Shown here in pieces: positions 1 to 9,026 of a stretch of 19,702 nt of DNA. The DNA comes from an uncultured Pedobacter sp. (GTDB lineage Bacteria; Bacteroidota; Bacteroidia; Sphingobacteriales; Sphingobacteriaceae): positions 1-19,702 of the forward strand of contig NZ_CAMLIG010000047.1 of assembly GCF_946480185.1 (NCBI RefSeq), given 5' to 3'. Numbering within the stretch: position 1 is the first letter of the stretch; every line of letters begins with the position of its first letter. The notes beneath the pieces are model-generated. The model saw only the letters and a list, made by a program, of their open reading frames with translations, did not search any database and was not told where the DNA came from. A program made the position numbers and the translations under genes.

Positions 1-260
1 CATGCCCTTTGCTCTCTTTTTTACACTATTTCTTATCCCGAACTCACGTTAAATATGATTTTAAGCGAGTGATTAGAAAGATTTATAGGGGTTATTTGAT
101 AAAAACCACCTGCTATAACCGTTATTTAAAACCTCATATTTGCTTAATTGATTGTTTAAAATTCATCATGGCTGTTAGTCGAACGGAAATAGAGGTTTCC
201 AGTTTCGCCTAATTCTTTAGATGTTTTAAAAATTCATTAACCATTTAACTTAAATTTTTT
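1..260. other. Upstream region of the SusC/SusD operon
   Basis: No gene is supported here. A 67-codon open frame at 9-212 has no recognisable domain, no signal sequence and an unlikely composition. The stretch should hold the operon promoter, but I found no clean -33/-7 pair of the Bacteroidota type. TTTG occurs at 95-98 without a matching TAnnTTTG at the right distance. Confidence 0.4.
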
Positions 261-3200
261 ATGATTTCAATTTTACAGAATTGGCGTATAAAGCGCCTGT
301 TAGGTGTATTCCTTTTAGTATCATTAATTTCCGCAAGTAGCGTAAAGGCACAGGATATAGTGGTAAAAGGAGTTGTAAAGGATGGTACCGGCGAGACATT
401 ACCAGGTGTTGCAGTAAAAATTAAAGGCGGTGGCGCTTCTACACAAACCGGTATTGATGGTGCATACACTATTAAAGTTCCTAACAACAAAACAGTATTA
501 GTTTTCTCCTTCGTTGGTTTTACAAACGTCGAGAAAAGTGTTGCACAGGGTTCAACAATTAACGTAACCCTAAAAGAAGAACTCAATAGCCTTAATGAAG
601 TTGTGGTTGTTGGTTACGGAACGCAAAAGCGTAGTGAGGTAACCGGTTCTATTGGCTCTATAAAAGCAGATCAGATCGATCAGTTTTCCGGAGGTTCATT
701 AAATACCAGTTTGCAAGGAAAGATTGCAGGTTTACAAATTGTAACCGAATCTGGCGAGCCTGGCGCAGGTGCAACATTTAACTTACGTGGAGTTTCATCA
801 GTAAACGGGGATAGTTCTCCTTTAATTATTATTGATGGGGTGCCGGTAAATAACGACACGTTTACTTCTAATGAAGATGGTGCTGGTTTTAGCCCTTTGG
901 CAGATATTAACCCTTCAGATATTGCCTCAATTGAGGTTCTTAAGGATGCAGCAACTGCTTCTATCTATGGTTCAAGGGCTTCTAATGGAGTTGTGTTGAT
1001 TACTACTAAAACCGGTACGGGAACAGTGCCATCCATTAATTTTTCTTTAAACAGCAGTATTGTAGGGATTTCTAGAAAAATAGGAATTTTAAACGGACCG
1101 CAGTTTAGAGAAGCTTATTCTGAAGCTATTTTTAATTCTACAGGTAAGCCAACCGGTAAAGTGTCTGTAATCGACTCCTTGCATCCTTATTATAGAAACA
1201 CCCAAAATTGGCAAGACATTATGTATCGCAATTCATTGCAATACAAAGCAGATGTGAGCGTAAGTGGTTCTTCTAAGGATAAAAACATGAATTATTATGT
1301 AAGTGCGGGTTATAAAAACTTAAAGCCAGTAGTTATCGAAACTGACTATAAACAAGTTACAGGTGCAGCAAGGTTAAATTATAAAGTGAGCGATCATATT
1401 GAAGGTGCTACCAATTTTACTTTAAGTAGCTATAATTATGATCGATTAAATACTGGTGGTGGTGCAGGAAGTGTAATTTTCCGTTACTTGATTACCTTAC
1501 CCGTTTATAATCCTTTCGACCCTATTACAGGCGATATTATTCCTTTATTTGAGGGAACAAAAATCAGCCCCTATGCACAAGCTGTTTACACAAAAAACGG
1601 AATTAAACGTTCTCGCTTGCTTGGTAAGCAAGAATTAACATTCCACATTTTAAAAGATTTTGATTTTAAAACTAGTGTGAGTGTTGATTATAACAATACA
1701 GCTACATCTTATTTCTCTCCTTCTGTATTTCAAACGGATGGAAGGCAGGTATATGCTGATTATAAACCTTCATCCGCAACAAATATTACCAATCAAAATA
1801 CATTAACTTATATCAAAAGCTTTAATAAAAAACATAATATCAATATATTATTAGGTCAATCGTTAGAGAATTACCGTAGTACCTATAATAGTTTTAGAGG
1901 AGTAAATTTTGTTGATGATAATATAACCACTCTTGCAGGTGCCGGTACAATTAACTCTTTTGGACAAAGTGAAAGTCAAAACAGGATCATCTCTTTCTTT
2001 ACCAGATTAAACTATAATTATAAATCAAAATATATTGTTTCGGCTTTATTAAGGCAAGATGGTTCATCTCGTTTTTCTGATAACAATAAGTTTGCTTATT
2101 TTCCTTCTATTTCTACCGGATGGAGATTTACAGAGGAAGATTTCTTTAAAAATAAAACCATTTTATCTGACGGTAAGTTAAGAGTAGGCTATGGTGTAAC
2201 AGGTAACCAAGGTATTGGAAACTATGCTACCAAGGCTATTTTAGGCAAGCAAGGTACTTATTTAGGCCAACCAGCGGTGGTGCAAAATAGCTTAGGAAAC
2301 GAAAACCTTAAATGGGAAACTACCAAACAGTTAGATGCTGGGGTTGATTTACAGTTTTTAAAAGGGCGGGTAAATTTAACAGTAGATTATTACTCAAAAA
2401 ACACTTCAGATCTTTTGTTTAATGTTCAAATTCCAAGTCAAACGGGCTTTAATTCAATTCCGTTCAACTTTGGTGCTATTGAAAACCATGGTTTTGATTT
2501 CCAGTTGGACGGGGTTATCATACAAAAACCATTTAAATGGGCAAGTATTGTTACTTTCGGTTTAAACAGAAACAAAGTTACCGAATTACCTAACGGAGCT
2601 GATTACAGACCAAACTCTACCAGTTTAGCAAGGGTAGGTCAGCCAGTAGGCGTGTTTTATGGCCTTAAAGCTTTAGGTGTTTATGCCCGCGATGAGGATA
2701 ATGTTTACCAAACAGATGCTGGCGGAAACGTAACTGCACAGTTTAGAAAAGGATCAAGCACCGGTCCTGTTTATAAAGGCGGTGATGTAATTTATGAAGA
2801 TTTAAATGGCGACGGAATCATCAATGATGATGATTTACAGGTGATCGGAAATCCTACACCTAAATACTTTGGAGGTTGGCAAAATACTTTCGAGTATAAA
2901 GATTTCAGTTTGGGAGTTTTCTTCAACTATTCTATCGGAAACGATGTTTTCAATTATTTAAGAAGAACACAAGACAGTTATGCTTTTGATGCTAACTTTT
3001 CTACAGACCAGTTAAGACGGTGGAGACAACAAGGCGACGTAACGGATATACCTAAAATAGTGAAAACAGATCCTATGGAAAATTATGCGATTTCTAACAG
3101 ATTTGTTGAGGATGGTTCTTTCATTAGGTTACAAACTGTTTCTTTAGGTTATAAAGTACCGACTAAATTCAGTAGTAAATTTGGTATAAAAAATGCCAGT

Positions 3201-3353
3201 ATCGGCTTTAGTGCACAAAATTTGGTAACATGGGGTTCTTATACCGGTTATGATCCTGAAGTAAGTTCTGGCGGTACATTATCTGCTGGTGTTGACAATG
3301 GTTCATTCCCAAAATCACGTTTTTACAACCTGTCATTAAACATTAAACTTTAA
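261..3353 (+). CDS. SusC-like TonB-dependent outer-membrane oligosaccharide transporter
   Basis: Outer-membrane transporter that, by family knowledge, imports oligosaccharides into the periplasm using TonB energy with a SusD-like lid. The protein has 1030 residues, normal for SusC/RagA. Residues 1-30 are a signal peptide ending VKA before QDIVVKG. A carboxypeptidase-regulatory-like beta domain follows (about 34-108, with GTGETLPGVAVKIKG). The junction NEVVVVGYGTQKRSEVTGS (from about 112) leads into the plug domain, where IDGVPVNN and IEVLKDAATASIYGSRASNGVV are SusC hallmarks (the latter spread over about 220-245). The rest is the beta-barrel, ending FYNLSLNIKL. There is no N-terminal STN domain, so direct signalling to an anti-sigma factor is unlikely. 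The stop is 2 nt before the susD-like start, so the pair is co-transcribed. The ATG was chosen because it begins the signal peptide. The glycan cannot be read from the sequence. Confidence 0.96.
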   Translation: MISILQNWRIKRLLGVFLLVSLISASSVKAQDIVVKGVVKDGTGETLPGVAVKIKGGGASTQTGIDGAYTIKVPNNKTVLVFSFVGFTNVEKSVAQGSTINVTLKEELNSLNEVVVVGYGTQKRSEVTGSIGSIKADQIDQFSGGSLNTSLQGKIAGLQIVTESGEPGAGATFNLRGVSSVNGDSSPLIIIDGVPVNNDTFTSNEDGAGFSPLADINPSDIASIEVLKDAATASIYGSRASNGVVLITTKTGTGTVPSINFSLNSSIVGISRKIGILNGPQFREAYSEAIFNSTGKPTGKVSVIDSLHPYYRNTQNWQDIMYRNSLQYKADVSVSGSSKDKNMNYYVSAGYKNLKPVVIETDYKQVTGAARLNYKVSDHIEGATNFTLSSYNYDRLNTGGGAGSVIFRYLITLPVYNPFDPITGDIIPLFEGTKISPYAQAVYTKNGIKRSRLLGKQELTFHILKDFDFKTSVSVDYNNTATSYFSPSVFQTDGRQVYADYKPSSATNITNQNTLTYIKSFNKKHNINILLGQSLENYRSTYNSFRGVNFVDDNITTLAGAGTINSFGQSESQNRIISFFTRLNYNYKSKYIVSALLRQDGSSRFSDNNKFAYFPSISTGWRFTEEDFFKNKTILSDGKLRVGYGVTGNQGIGNYATKAILGKQGTYLGQPAVVQNSLGNENLKWETTKQLDAGVDLQFLKGRVNLTVDYYSKNTSDLLFNVQIPSQTGFNSIPFNFGAIENHGFDFQLDGVIIQKPFKWASIVTFGLNRNKVTELPNGADYRPNSTSLARVGQPVGVFYGLKALGVYARDEDNVYQTDAGGNVTAQFRKGSSTGPVYKGGDVIYEDLNGDGIINDDDLQVIGNPTPKYFGGWQNTFEYKDFSLGVFFNYSIGNDVFNYLRRTQDSYAFDANFSTDQLRRWRQQGDVTDIPKIVKTDPMENYAISNRFVEDGSFIRLQTVSLGYKVPTKFSSKFGIKNASIGFSAQNLVTWGSYTGYDPEVSSGGTLSAGVDNGSFPKSRFYNLSLNIKL

Positions 3354-3355
3354 TC

Positions 3356-4831
3356 ATGAAAAATATTAGATATAACATCACAATAAAATCAATTGCGGTT
3401 ATATTCGCCGTCGTTGCTTTCACGTCCTGTAAAAAGGCATTAGAGTTAGATCCGATTAGTGACTATGCTTCGGACAAATATTTTGAATCAACTAAACAAG
3501 CCGAGGCGGCTTTGTTAGGTGGCTATCACCAATTACAAATAGCTACCAATCAAGAATTTATATATTACGGTGAAGGTCGTGCCGATAATGTTGAACAAGG
3601 CTCTCAATCGCCTACTAGCAATACCTTAAGTGTTTTAAACAATACACTTAACGGTAATTTAAGTTATTCGAGATGGGATAGCTACTACTCTGTAATTAAA
3701 CAAGCCAACTTATTGATTAAAAATGTGCCTATTATGCGAATTAAAGGCATTTCTATTAGCAATAACGACTACAATAGAATCTTAGGTCAGGCTTATGCAT
3801 TAAGAGCATTATCTTATTTTTATATTGCAAGGATTTGGGGTGATGCACCGCTAATAACAGAGCCAATTGAAGGTATTATTGACTTAAACAAGCTGAAAAC
3901 TCCGCGTGTTCCAGTAGATTCCATTTACAATTTAATATCATCGGATTTAAAGAAGGCGTTAATTTGCCCTACTTCCAACGCAACAAACGAAGAAACCAGA
4001 GGGATGATTACTCGCGGTGCCGTTTATGCAATGCAAACAGACTACTACATGTGGCGCAACATGCCAGATAGTGCGCTAATAAGTTCATCCTTTTTGATTA
4101 AGGACGATGGAACAACAGCATACAGTGTTTATAAATTGGTAGAACTATATAATCCAGCAGCCAATTATAATTTCGGCAATACAACTATAGACGAATCACC
4201 ATATTCTAAAATGTTTACCCAAGGTTTTTCAGAAGAATCAATTTTCGAGGTAGCCTTTAGTTATGATGAAGACAATACCTCAAATATTTTTGGGATTTAC
4301 GGAAATAGCAATGCACAGTTTTATGCAAATGCAGATTTTGCCGCCTCATTTGGTAATGACCTGAGAGCAATTGCAACTTTTAAAAACGACCAGCAGGTTT
4401 ATAAGTTTTTCCCGAAAGGAACTTTTGATCAGTCAAAAGAAAACGACAAAAATGTAATTATTTACCGTTTAGCTGATGTTATGCTTTTAAGGGCTGAAGC
4501 ACTAAATACACTGAACAGAAGAGATGAAGCTTTTAATTTGGTTAATATAATAAGACACAGAGCAGGAGTTGCGGAGATCGATGCACTTACATATAACTCT
4601 TACTCTACTTCAGACGCAGAGGATGTTATTTTAGACGAACGCCGTTACGAGCTTTGTTTTGAAGGGAAGCGTTGGTTTGACTTGGTGCGTACTGGTAGAG
4701 TTTATACTAAAGTGGTAGATCCTATTACCTTGATGCCAAAAATTACTGATCCAAATAATATTGTTTGGCCAATCAGTTTAGATATTATCAGAGAAAATCC
4801 GTTAATTGAACAAAACCAATTCTATAAATAA
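3356..4831 (+). CDS. SusD/RagB-like surface glycan-binding lipoprotein
   Basis: Outer-membrane lipoprotein expected to cap the neighbouring SusC channel and bind oligosaccharide. It has 491 residues, typical of SusD/RagB. The lipobox AFTSC puts the lipidated cysteine at residue 25, followed by KKALELDP, the usual SusD N-terminus. The tetratricopeptide-like helical core is visible in AEAALLGGYHQLQ and in ILGQAYALRALSYFYIARIWGDAPL (read in two overlapping pieces around residues 142-166). The C-terminal SusD signature includes YRLADVMLLRAEALN, then LDERRYELCFEGKRWFDLVR and a final IPL-like segment NPLIEQNQFYK. It lies 2 nt after the SusC stop and 7 nt before the next lipoprotein start, which fits one operon. 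No lesion is visible. Confidence 0.96.
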   Translation: MKNIRYNITIKSIAVIFAVVAFTSCKKALELDPISDYASDKYFESTKQAEAALLGGYHQLQIATNQEFIYYGEGRADNVEQGSQSPTSNTLSVLNNTLNGNLSYSRWDSYYSVIKQANLLIKNVPIMRIKGISISNNDYNRILGQAYALRALSYFYIARIWGDAPLITEPIEGIIDLNKLKTPRVPVDSIYNLISSDLKKALICPTSNATNEETRGMITRGAVYAMQTDYYMWRNMPDSALISSSFLIKDDGTTAYSVYKLVELYNPAANYNFGNTTIDESPYSKMFTQGFSEESIFEVAFSYDEDNTSNIFGIYGNSNAQFYANADFAASFGNDLRAIATFKNDQQVYKFFPKGTFDQSKENDKNVIIYRLADVMLLRAEALNTLNRRDEAFNLVNIIRHRAGVAEIDALTYNSYSTSDAEDVILDERRYELCFEGKRWFDLVRTGRVYTKVVDPITLMPKITDPNNIVWPISLDIIRENPLIEQNQFYK

Positions 4832-4838
4832 TATAGCG

Positions 4839-6389
4839 ATGAAAAAAATTATAAACTATAAGCTCATCATTTTTGCTTCGTTGATGTGTTTGGCTGCAGT
4901 AAGCTGTAAGAAATTTGAAGTATTAAAAAATATCGACCCTGATTTGGTTGATGCAGGTGTAAATTTGAAAACTGAGTCTATTTGGACTTTTATTTCGGAA
5001 AGAAACTTAGTAAACAAAGGTGCAGATACCTTAAAGTCATTAGACCTTTATGCTGCTTCAATTGAACGTGTTGGTTTAAGACCTCTCTTAGAGGCAGATG
5101 GGAATCTTACGGTGATAGCGCCAAGAAATGAAGCTTTAAAAGCATTAGCTGTTAATTTAGGCTATACAACTGTAGACGAAATTCCGGCTGCAGTTTTAAG
5201 AAATATTTTTTTAGATAACATGATATCTACAAGAATAAAATCTTTCGAGTTAGAAGCGGACTCGATCAATTTATTTCAAACATTAAACGAAGATAGTTTG
5301 TCAATAGCAAGACAACCGAGCTCGACTAATCAATATGTTTTAAATTTGTACAATGCTTCTAGTTTGAGTACTTCTGCTGTGAACGTAAGATCGCAAAACT
5401 TGGAATGTAAAAATGGGATTGTGCATATTGTGGATGAAATTAAAACTTACCGACCTAAATTTGTTCAGCCAGATGCAGCAAAAGAATCCGGAGATACAAT
5501 ATATGTAAGTAAGGATGCTTATTTGAATAATGGTAGCGCAACCAACAAAGCCAGCAACTTCGGAGATGCACAATATATGTGGATAAAGAAAAATAGTAAC
5601 GGTAATCTTACTAGGAGGGCAATAATGCAGTTTACTGTACGAAACGCTATAAAATTTACCGAAAATATTGCAGGCGTAACGCTTTATATGCATTGCAATA
5701 GATTTGATTATCCAGGAGGTACACTTTCTGTTTATGAAGATGCCAACGTAGATTGGAATGAAGTAAACAAAGTTCCGGCTGACCCTAACTTTCCCGGTAT
5801 AAACTGGGCAAATGCCCCAACTCCAGGAATTGTCGAACTTTCTAATATTTCATTTTCTGGACAAACAAGAACTGATACTGTAATTTCTGCGAGTGTAGGA
5901 ACTGCTTATAAAGCAGCTTTAGCAAATGGCGAAACTTTTATAAATTTTGGTTTAAATACCACCGCTAATATTATATTTCAGATTTTAACAAAAGAAACAC
6001 TTGACGAAAACCTGATGCCGGGTAAATACAGCTCGTTCTTAGTATTAACTCCAGAACAAGTTACAATGCTGGTTAATCCAGTAAATACAGGCTTAGTTGT
6101 TGACTTAAAAAAAGGTTATAAGAAAATCAGAACAACTGAATTAAGTTTCGGAGGTACGGAAAGTAGAAATGTAACTTATACGATTACTTCTTCACCAACT
6201 AACGGTTTTATTGTGGTTGATGGAAATTCTAATGTTACAGGTTTTACGCAAGCACAGATAGAAAAAGGTTCTGTCAAGTATCTTTACTCAGGAGATACTG
6301 CTGGATCTGACAGTTTTACTGTTACCGCAAGAGATAGCGAAGGAAACTCTTACGCAACACCACAAGTGGTAAACGTACAGATTCAGTAA
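4839..6389 (+). CDS. Multidomain surface lipoprotein: FAS1 + DNRLRE/CBM96-like + Cadherin_3-like (SusE/F position)
   Basis: Probable surface glycan-binding lipoprotein of 516 residues. I start it at ATG 4839 rather than an in-frame ATG at 4806: the later start gives a clean lipoprotein signal (MKKIINYK..., lipobox LAAVSC, Cys23) and a 7-nt gap after the SusD stop, while the earlier one overlaps susD and buries the signal. Three domains follow. Residues about 45-206 are fasciclin-like (FAS1), with NLTVIAPRNEALKAL and the closing NGIVHIVDEI. Residues about 217-403 resemble DNRLRE/CBM96-type modules (DAYLNNGSATNKASNFG, then RRAIMQFTV). Residues about 411-516 resemble a Cadherin_3/CSPG repeat (NVTYTITSSPTNG, then KYLYSGDTAGSDSFTVTARD). 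It takes the SusE/F place but is not homologous to those proteins. Binding specificity is unknown; the DNRLRE-like module recurs in the next gene. Domain names are from pattern recognition, not a profile search. Confidence 0.85.
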   Translation: MKKIINYKLIIFASLMCLAAVSCKKFEVLKNIDPDLVDAGVNLKTESIWTFISERNLVNKGADTLKSLDLYAASIERVGLRPLLEADGNLTVIAPRNEALKALAVNLGYTTVDEIPAAVLRNIFLDNMISTRIKSFELEADSINLFQTLNEDSLSIARQPSSTNQYVLNLYNASSLSTSAVNVRSQNLECKNGIVHIVDEIKTYRPKFVQPDAAKESGDTIYVSKDAYLNNGSATNKASNFGDAQYMWIKKNSNGNLTRRAIMQFTVRNAIKFTENIAGVTLYMHCNRFDYPGGTLSVYEDANVDWNEVNKVPADPNFPGINWANAPTPGIVELSNISFSGQTRTDTVISASVGTAYKAALANGETFINFGLNTTANIIFQILTKETLDENLMPGKYSSFLVLTPEQVTMLVNPVNTGLVVDLKKGYKKIRTTELSFGGTESRNVTYTITSSPTNGFIVVDGNSNVTGFTQAQIEKGSVKYLYSGDTAGSDSFTVTARDSEGNSYATPQVVNVQIQ

Positions 6390-6409
6390 GGTTTTAGCTG
6401 ATTTTAATT

Positions 6410-6449
6410 AAAGCGGGCTTTTGGTTTTTACCTAAAGCCCGCTTTTTTT
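6410..6449 (+). terminator. Rho-independent terminator after the SusC/SusD/lipoprotein operon
   Basis: A perfect 12-bp stem, AAAGCGGGCTTT at 6410-6421 and its complement at 6434-6445, encloses a 12-nt loop. The downstream arm runs into seven T residues at 6443-6449. It begins 20 nt after the stop of the surface lipoprotein gene and so closes the plus-strand operon. The next gene therefore probably has its own promoter. Confidence 0.9.
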
Positions 6450-6707
6450 ATTATACAGAAATCGTTTTCCACTGCTTGTTTTTTTTAATATGTTTTTTAC
6501 TGTATTGTTTAATGAATCTAGTAAACGTGTCCGTATCGGCTCAATAATGGTAACTCGCAATAAATAGCTTTTTATGAAACTTATAAAAGGGTTTTTTGAA
6601 AGATTTCTCCTTAATTAGTGTAAAATGTAATGGTAAATTGCATTGATATTAAGTGTATCTGTCGCTTATAAACCAATTATTATTTATTCATTTTAAAACT
6701 AAAAATT
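6450..6707. other. Intergenic leader region before the plus-strand GH-A hydrolase
   Basis: This 258-bp AT-rich stretch follows the operon terminator and must hold the promoter of the downstream gene if that gene is transcribed separately. I looked for the Bacteroidota pattern (TTTG near -33, TAnnTTTG near -7) and found no convincing match, so no promoter is called. No open reading frame or structured RNA stands out. Confidence 0.4.
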
Positions 6708-8906
6708 ATGAAAGGAAATCTATTTTTCTTAAAATCTGCTGTTGCAGTGGGTTTGCTAACTTTCAGTCAAATGAGTGCTTATTCACAGTTCTCATTTAAA
6801 GCTCCGAAGACAATCACTGCGGCTACCCCGAACGGGAATGGGGGGTTGGGACCGTCTTCTGACAATGAAACTAATACGTTAAATGATTTTACCGAAACCC
6901 AATCGTTAAGAAGTACCTATTTAGGAGCTTCTGATCGGTATGTTGGCAATTCTAAAGGGTACTTTCACACCTATAAAGACACCGACGGAATGTGGAGTTT
7001 TGTTGATCCGGACGGATATATTTTTTATTCTGTTGGGATGAACTCTGTAAATACCGGAAGCGACCAGCAAAGTTCTCTAAAATCAAATCTTAGGGTAAAT
7101 ACCCTGAGCAAGTGGTCTGGCAGTTTTACTAAAACTATGCCTTATATGGTAAGTTTGGATTTTGCCTTTAATTACAAAAATACACAGGGAGCAAGAGGCG
7201 ATGCACTTTTTGCAAATGGGATTCTACCGATATTTGATGTAACTACTTCGTCTGGCACAGGAGTTACCTATACGGCAGGATTTGTGAATTACTGTGCTAC
7301 AAAGGCCAACGAAGTGATTACTTCAAGTATTAAAAATGATAAACTGGTATTAGGTTATTTTTCTGATAATGAAGTGCCACTTGCAAATCCTTATGGACAA
7401 TATTTAGTGAATATTTGGACAACATTATCCAATTACCAGGGGTACACCGGAGCTTTAGGTAGTAACGACCCTAATTACATAGCAGCCAGAAATTGGGTAA
7501 AAGCTAGACATGGCGGTAATTTCACTATTAATCAGGCGGATAAAGACGAGTTTCCTAACTATATTGTTGGCAAATACTATCAAGTTTGCAGAGATGCGAT
7601 AAGAGCAGAAGACACCAATCATTTATTTATGGGAAGCAGATTGCATCAGGATTTGGATAACCCGAACCAATTTTCTGCGGCCAGGCAGTATTTAGATGTG
7701 ATAAGTGTAAATTATTATAGAAGATGGACTGCGGAATCCAACACTTTGCATACTTGGCAAGGCACAGCACCTTATGATAAACCATTTATAATTACAGAGT
7801 TTTATGCCATGGCAGAATCCAGCGGATATACTAACAGAAGCGGTGCCGGTTGGGTAGTAAATACTCAGCAGGATAGAGCAGATTTTTTCGAGAATTTTAC
7901 TACTCGCTTATTAAAATTTAAGAACTGTATCGGTTTCCATTGGTTCAGATATCAGGATGATGGAACAGCTTCTAAAAACAATGGAGTAGTTAAATCGGAT
8001 TTTAGCTATTGGCCAGAGCTTAAGAACTCTTTTTATAAGGTAGCAAAAAACATCTACAATTTAAGAGATTGGATTGTTAACGGTAACGGAGAAATTAATA
8101 AGGATACTTATTTGAGAGATGGTAGCTACGGAAACACAGTTTACGGCACATCAAGTGATATTGAAGTGAAAGAAAACAGTTCTTCTGGTTTTAATAGGCA
8201 GGGAGTAATAATGGTAACGGCAAATGTGACCAGTGCGTCTCAAATTAATTCTGCCAAATTAAAATTATACTGTAACTCTATATCAGGCACAACACCCTAT
8301 TCCGGAAATGTAGCTTTGTATAAATACCCTGCAGACTGGTACGAGAGTACACTTAATTATAATAACCGTCATGTTTCAAACCCATTAGAGTTGGTTGCTA
8401 CCAAATTCGTAAATACTGAAAATTCTTACGTTACGTGGGATATCACTGATTATATTAAAGGCAGAGCGACGGACGGAAATTTAACTTCCGCATTTATCAT
8501 CATTTCTGATTCGCAAGCGTTGATGACTTTTGCAAGCAGAGAAAACTCCACACATAAACCTTTGTTTGAAATTAACGGCGTAGCTTATAACACCAACAGT
8601 GTGGTGGCAAATAACAATAATGCAGAAACTTTAGTTTTGGATAATCAGCTTGATAAAGCTTCAGGTTTACAGCCTATTGTTTATCCAAATCCTGTTAAAA
8701 ATATTTTGAATGTAAAATTAGCCAAAGCCTATAGTTCTGCTGGTTTAAGAGTGTCGGATATAACAGGGAAAGTGATTTACGAAGTGGATTTCAGCAATCA
8801 GATTCAAAAGTCAATTGATGTTTCTAATTTAACATCTGGGATTTATATTATAAGTTTGAATGCTTTTGGAGTAGAACAAAAAGAGTTCAAATTTTTGAAG
8901 GAATAG
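6708..8906 (+). CDS. Secreted clan GH-A glycoside hydrolase (agarase-like) with DNRLRE/CBM96-like module and T9SS tail
   Basis: Extracellular polysaccharide hydrolase of 732 residues. A signal peptide occupies about 1-26 (ending SAYSQ). The catalytic (beta/alpha)8 domain spans about 65-455. GYFSDNEVPL places the likely acid/base Glu222 after Asn221, the clan GH-A N-E pair, and FIITEFYA gives the likely nucleophile Glu364; the 142-residue spacing fits this clan. Other landmarks are WSFVDPDGYIFYSVGMNSV and GSRLHQDLDNPNQF. It resembles proteins annotated as agarases (GH50/GH86 neighbourhood), but I cannot assign the family or substrate. Residues about 465-624 look like a DNRLRE/CBM96-type module (TYLRDGSYGNTVYG, then VTWDITDYIKG). 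Residues about 656-732 are a type A T9SS C-terminal domain (VYPNPVKNILNV, then SGIYIISL), so export to the surface or medium is expected. A paralogue is encoded convergently downstream. Confidence 0.85.
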   Translation: MKGNLFFLKSAVAVGLLTFSQMSAYSQFSFKAPKTITAATPNGNGGLGPSSDNETNTLNDFTETQSLRSTYLGASDRYVGNSKGYFHTYKDTDGMWSFVDPDGYIFYSVGMNSVNTGSDQQSSLKSNLRVNTLSKWSGSFTKTMPYMVSLDFAFNYKNTQGARGDALFANGILPIFDVTTSSGTGVTYTAGFVNYCATKANEVITSSIKNDKLVLGYFSDNEVPLANPYGQYLVNIWTTLSNYQGYTGALGSNDPNYIAARNWVKARHGGNFTINQADKDEFPNYIVGKYYQVCRDAIRAEDTNHLFMGSRLHQDLDNPNQFSAARQYLDVISVNYYRRWTAESNTLHTWQGTAPYDKPFIITEFYAMAESSGYTNRSGAGWVVNTQQDRADFFENFTTRLLKFKNCIGFHWFRYQDDGTASKNNGVVKSDFSYWPELKNSFYKVAKNIYNLRDWIVNGNGEINKDTYLRDGSYGNTVYGTSSDIEVKENSSSGFNRQGVIMVTANVTSASQINSAKLKLYCNSISGTTPYSGNVALYKYPADWYESTLNYNNRHVSNPLELVATKFVNTENSYVTWDITDYIKGRATDGNLTSAFIIISDSQALMTFASRENSTHKPLFEINGVAYNTNSVVANNNNAETLVLDNQLDKASGLQPIVYPNPVKNILNVKLAKAYSSAGLRVSDITGKVIYEVDFSNQIQKSIDVSNLTSGIYIISLNAFGVEQKEFKFLKE

Positions 8907-8935
8907 TTATAACCCACTATAATCCTAAACAGAAA

Positions 8936-8958
8936 GCGGAGTGGATTTTTAACTCCGT
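8936..8958. terminator. Weak hairpin between the convergent hydrolase genes
   Basis: CGGAGT at 8937-8942 pairs with ACTCCG at 8952-8957 around a 9-nt T-rich loop, with a possible G-T pair extending the stem. The short stem is only suggestive. It lies 30 nt after the plus-strand stop and just before a much stronger hairpin. Confidence 0.35.
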
Positions 8959-8969
8959 GATCATGTTAA

Positions 8970-9001
8970 AAAATCCATCTCTAACTAAAGAGATGGATTT
9001 T
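8970..9001. terminator. Bidirectional terminator between the convergent GH-A genes
   Basis: AAATCCATCTCT at 8971-8982 and its perfect complement at 8989-9000 form a 12-bp stem (13 with the outer A-T pair) around a 6-nt loop, AACTAA. The flanks are A-rich on the left and T-rich on the right, so either strand can give a hairpin ending in a short U tract. It sits between the stops at 8906 and 9027, where two convergent genes need termination. Confidence 0.8.
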
Positions 9002-9026
9002 AACCAATTTAACCAAATATTAACCA

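Noticed and set aside
9..212. 67-codon plus-strand open frame before the SusC gene
   Set aside because: No domain, signal or family resemblance; it sits in an AT-rich upstream region where such frames occur by chance.
245..586. 113-codon minus-strand open frame
   Set aside because: It lies opposite the signal peptide and first domain of the SusC-like gene, which is strongly supported.
5340..5693. 117-codon minus-strand open frame
   Set aside because: It is the reverse shadow of the FAS1/DNRLRE-like lipoprotein gene and shows no coherent protein features.
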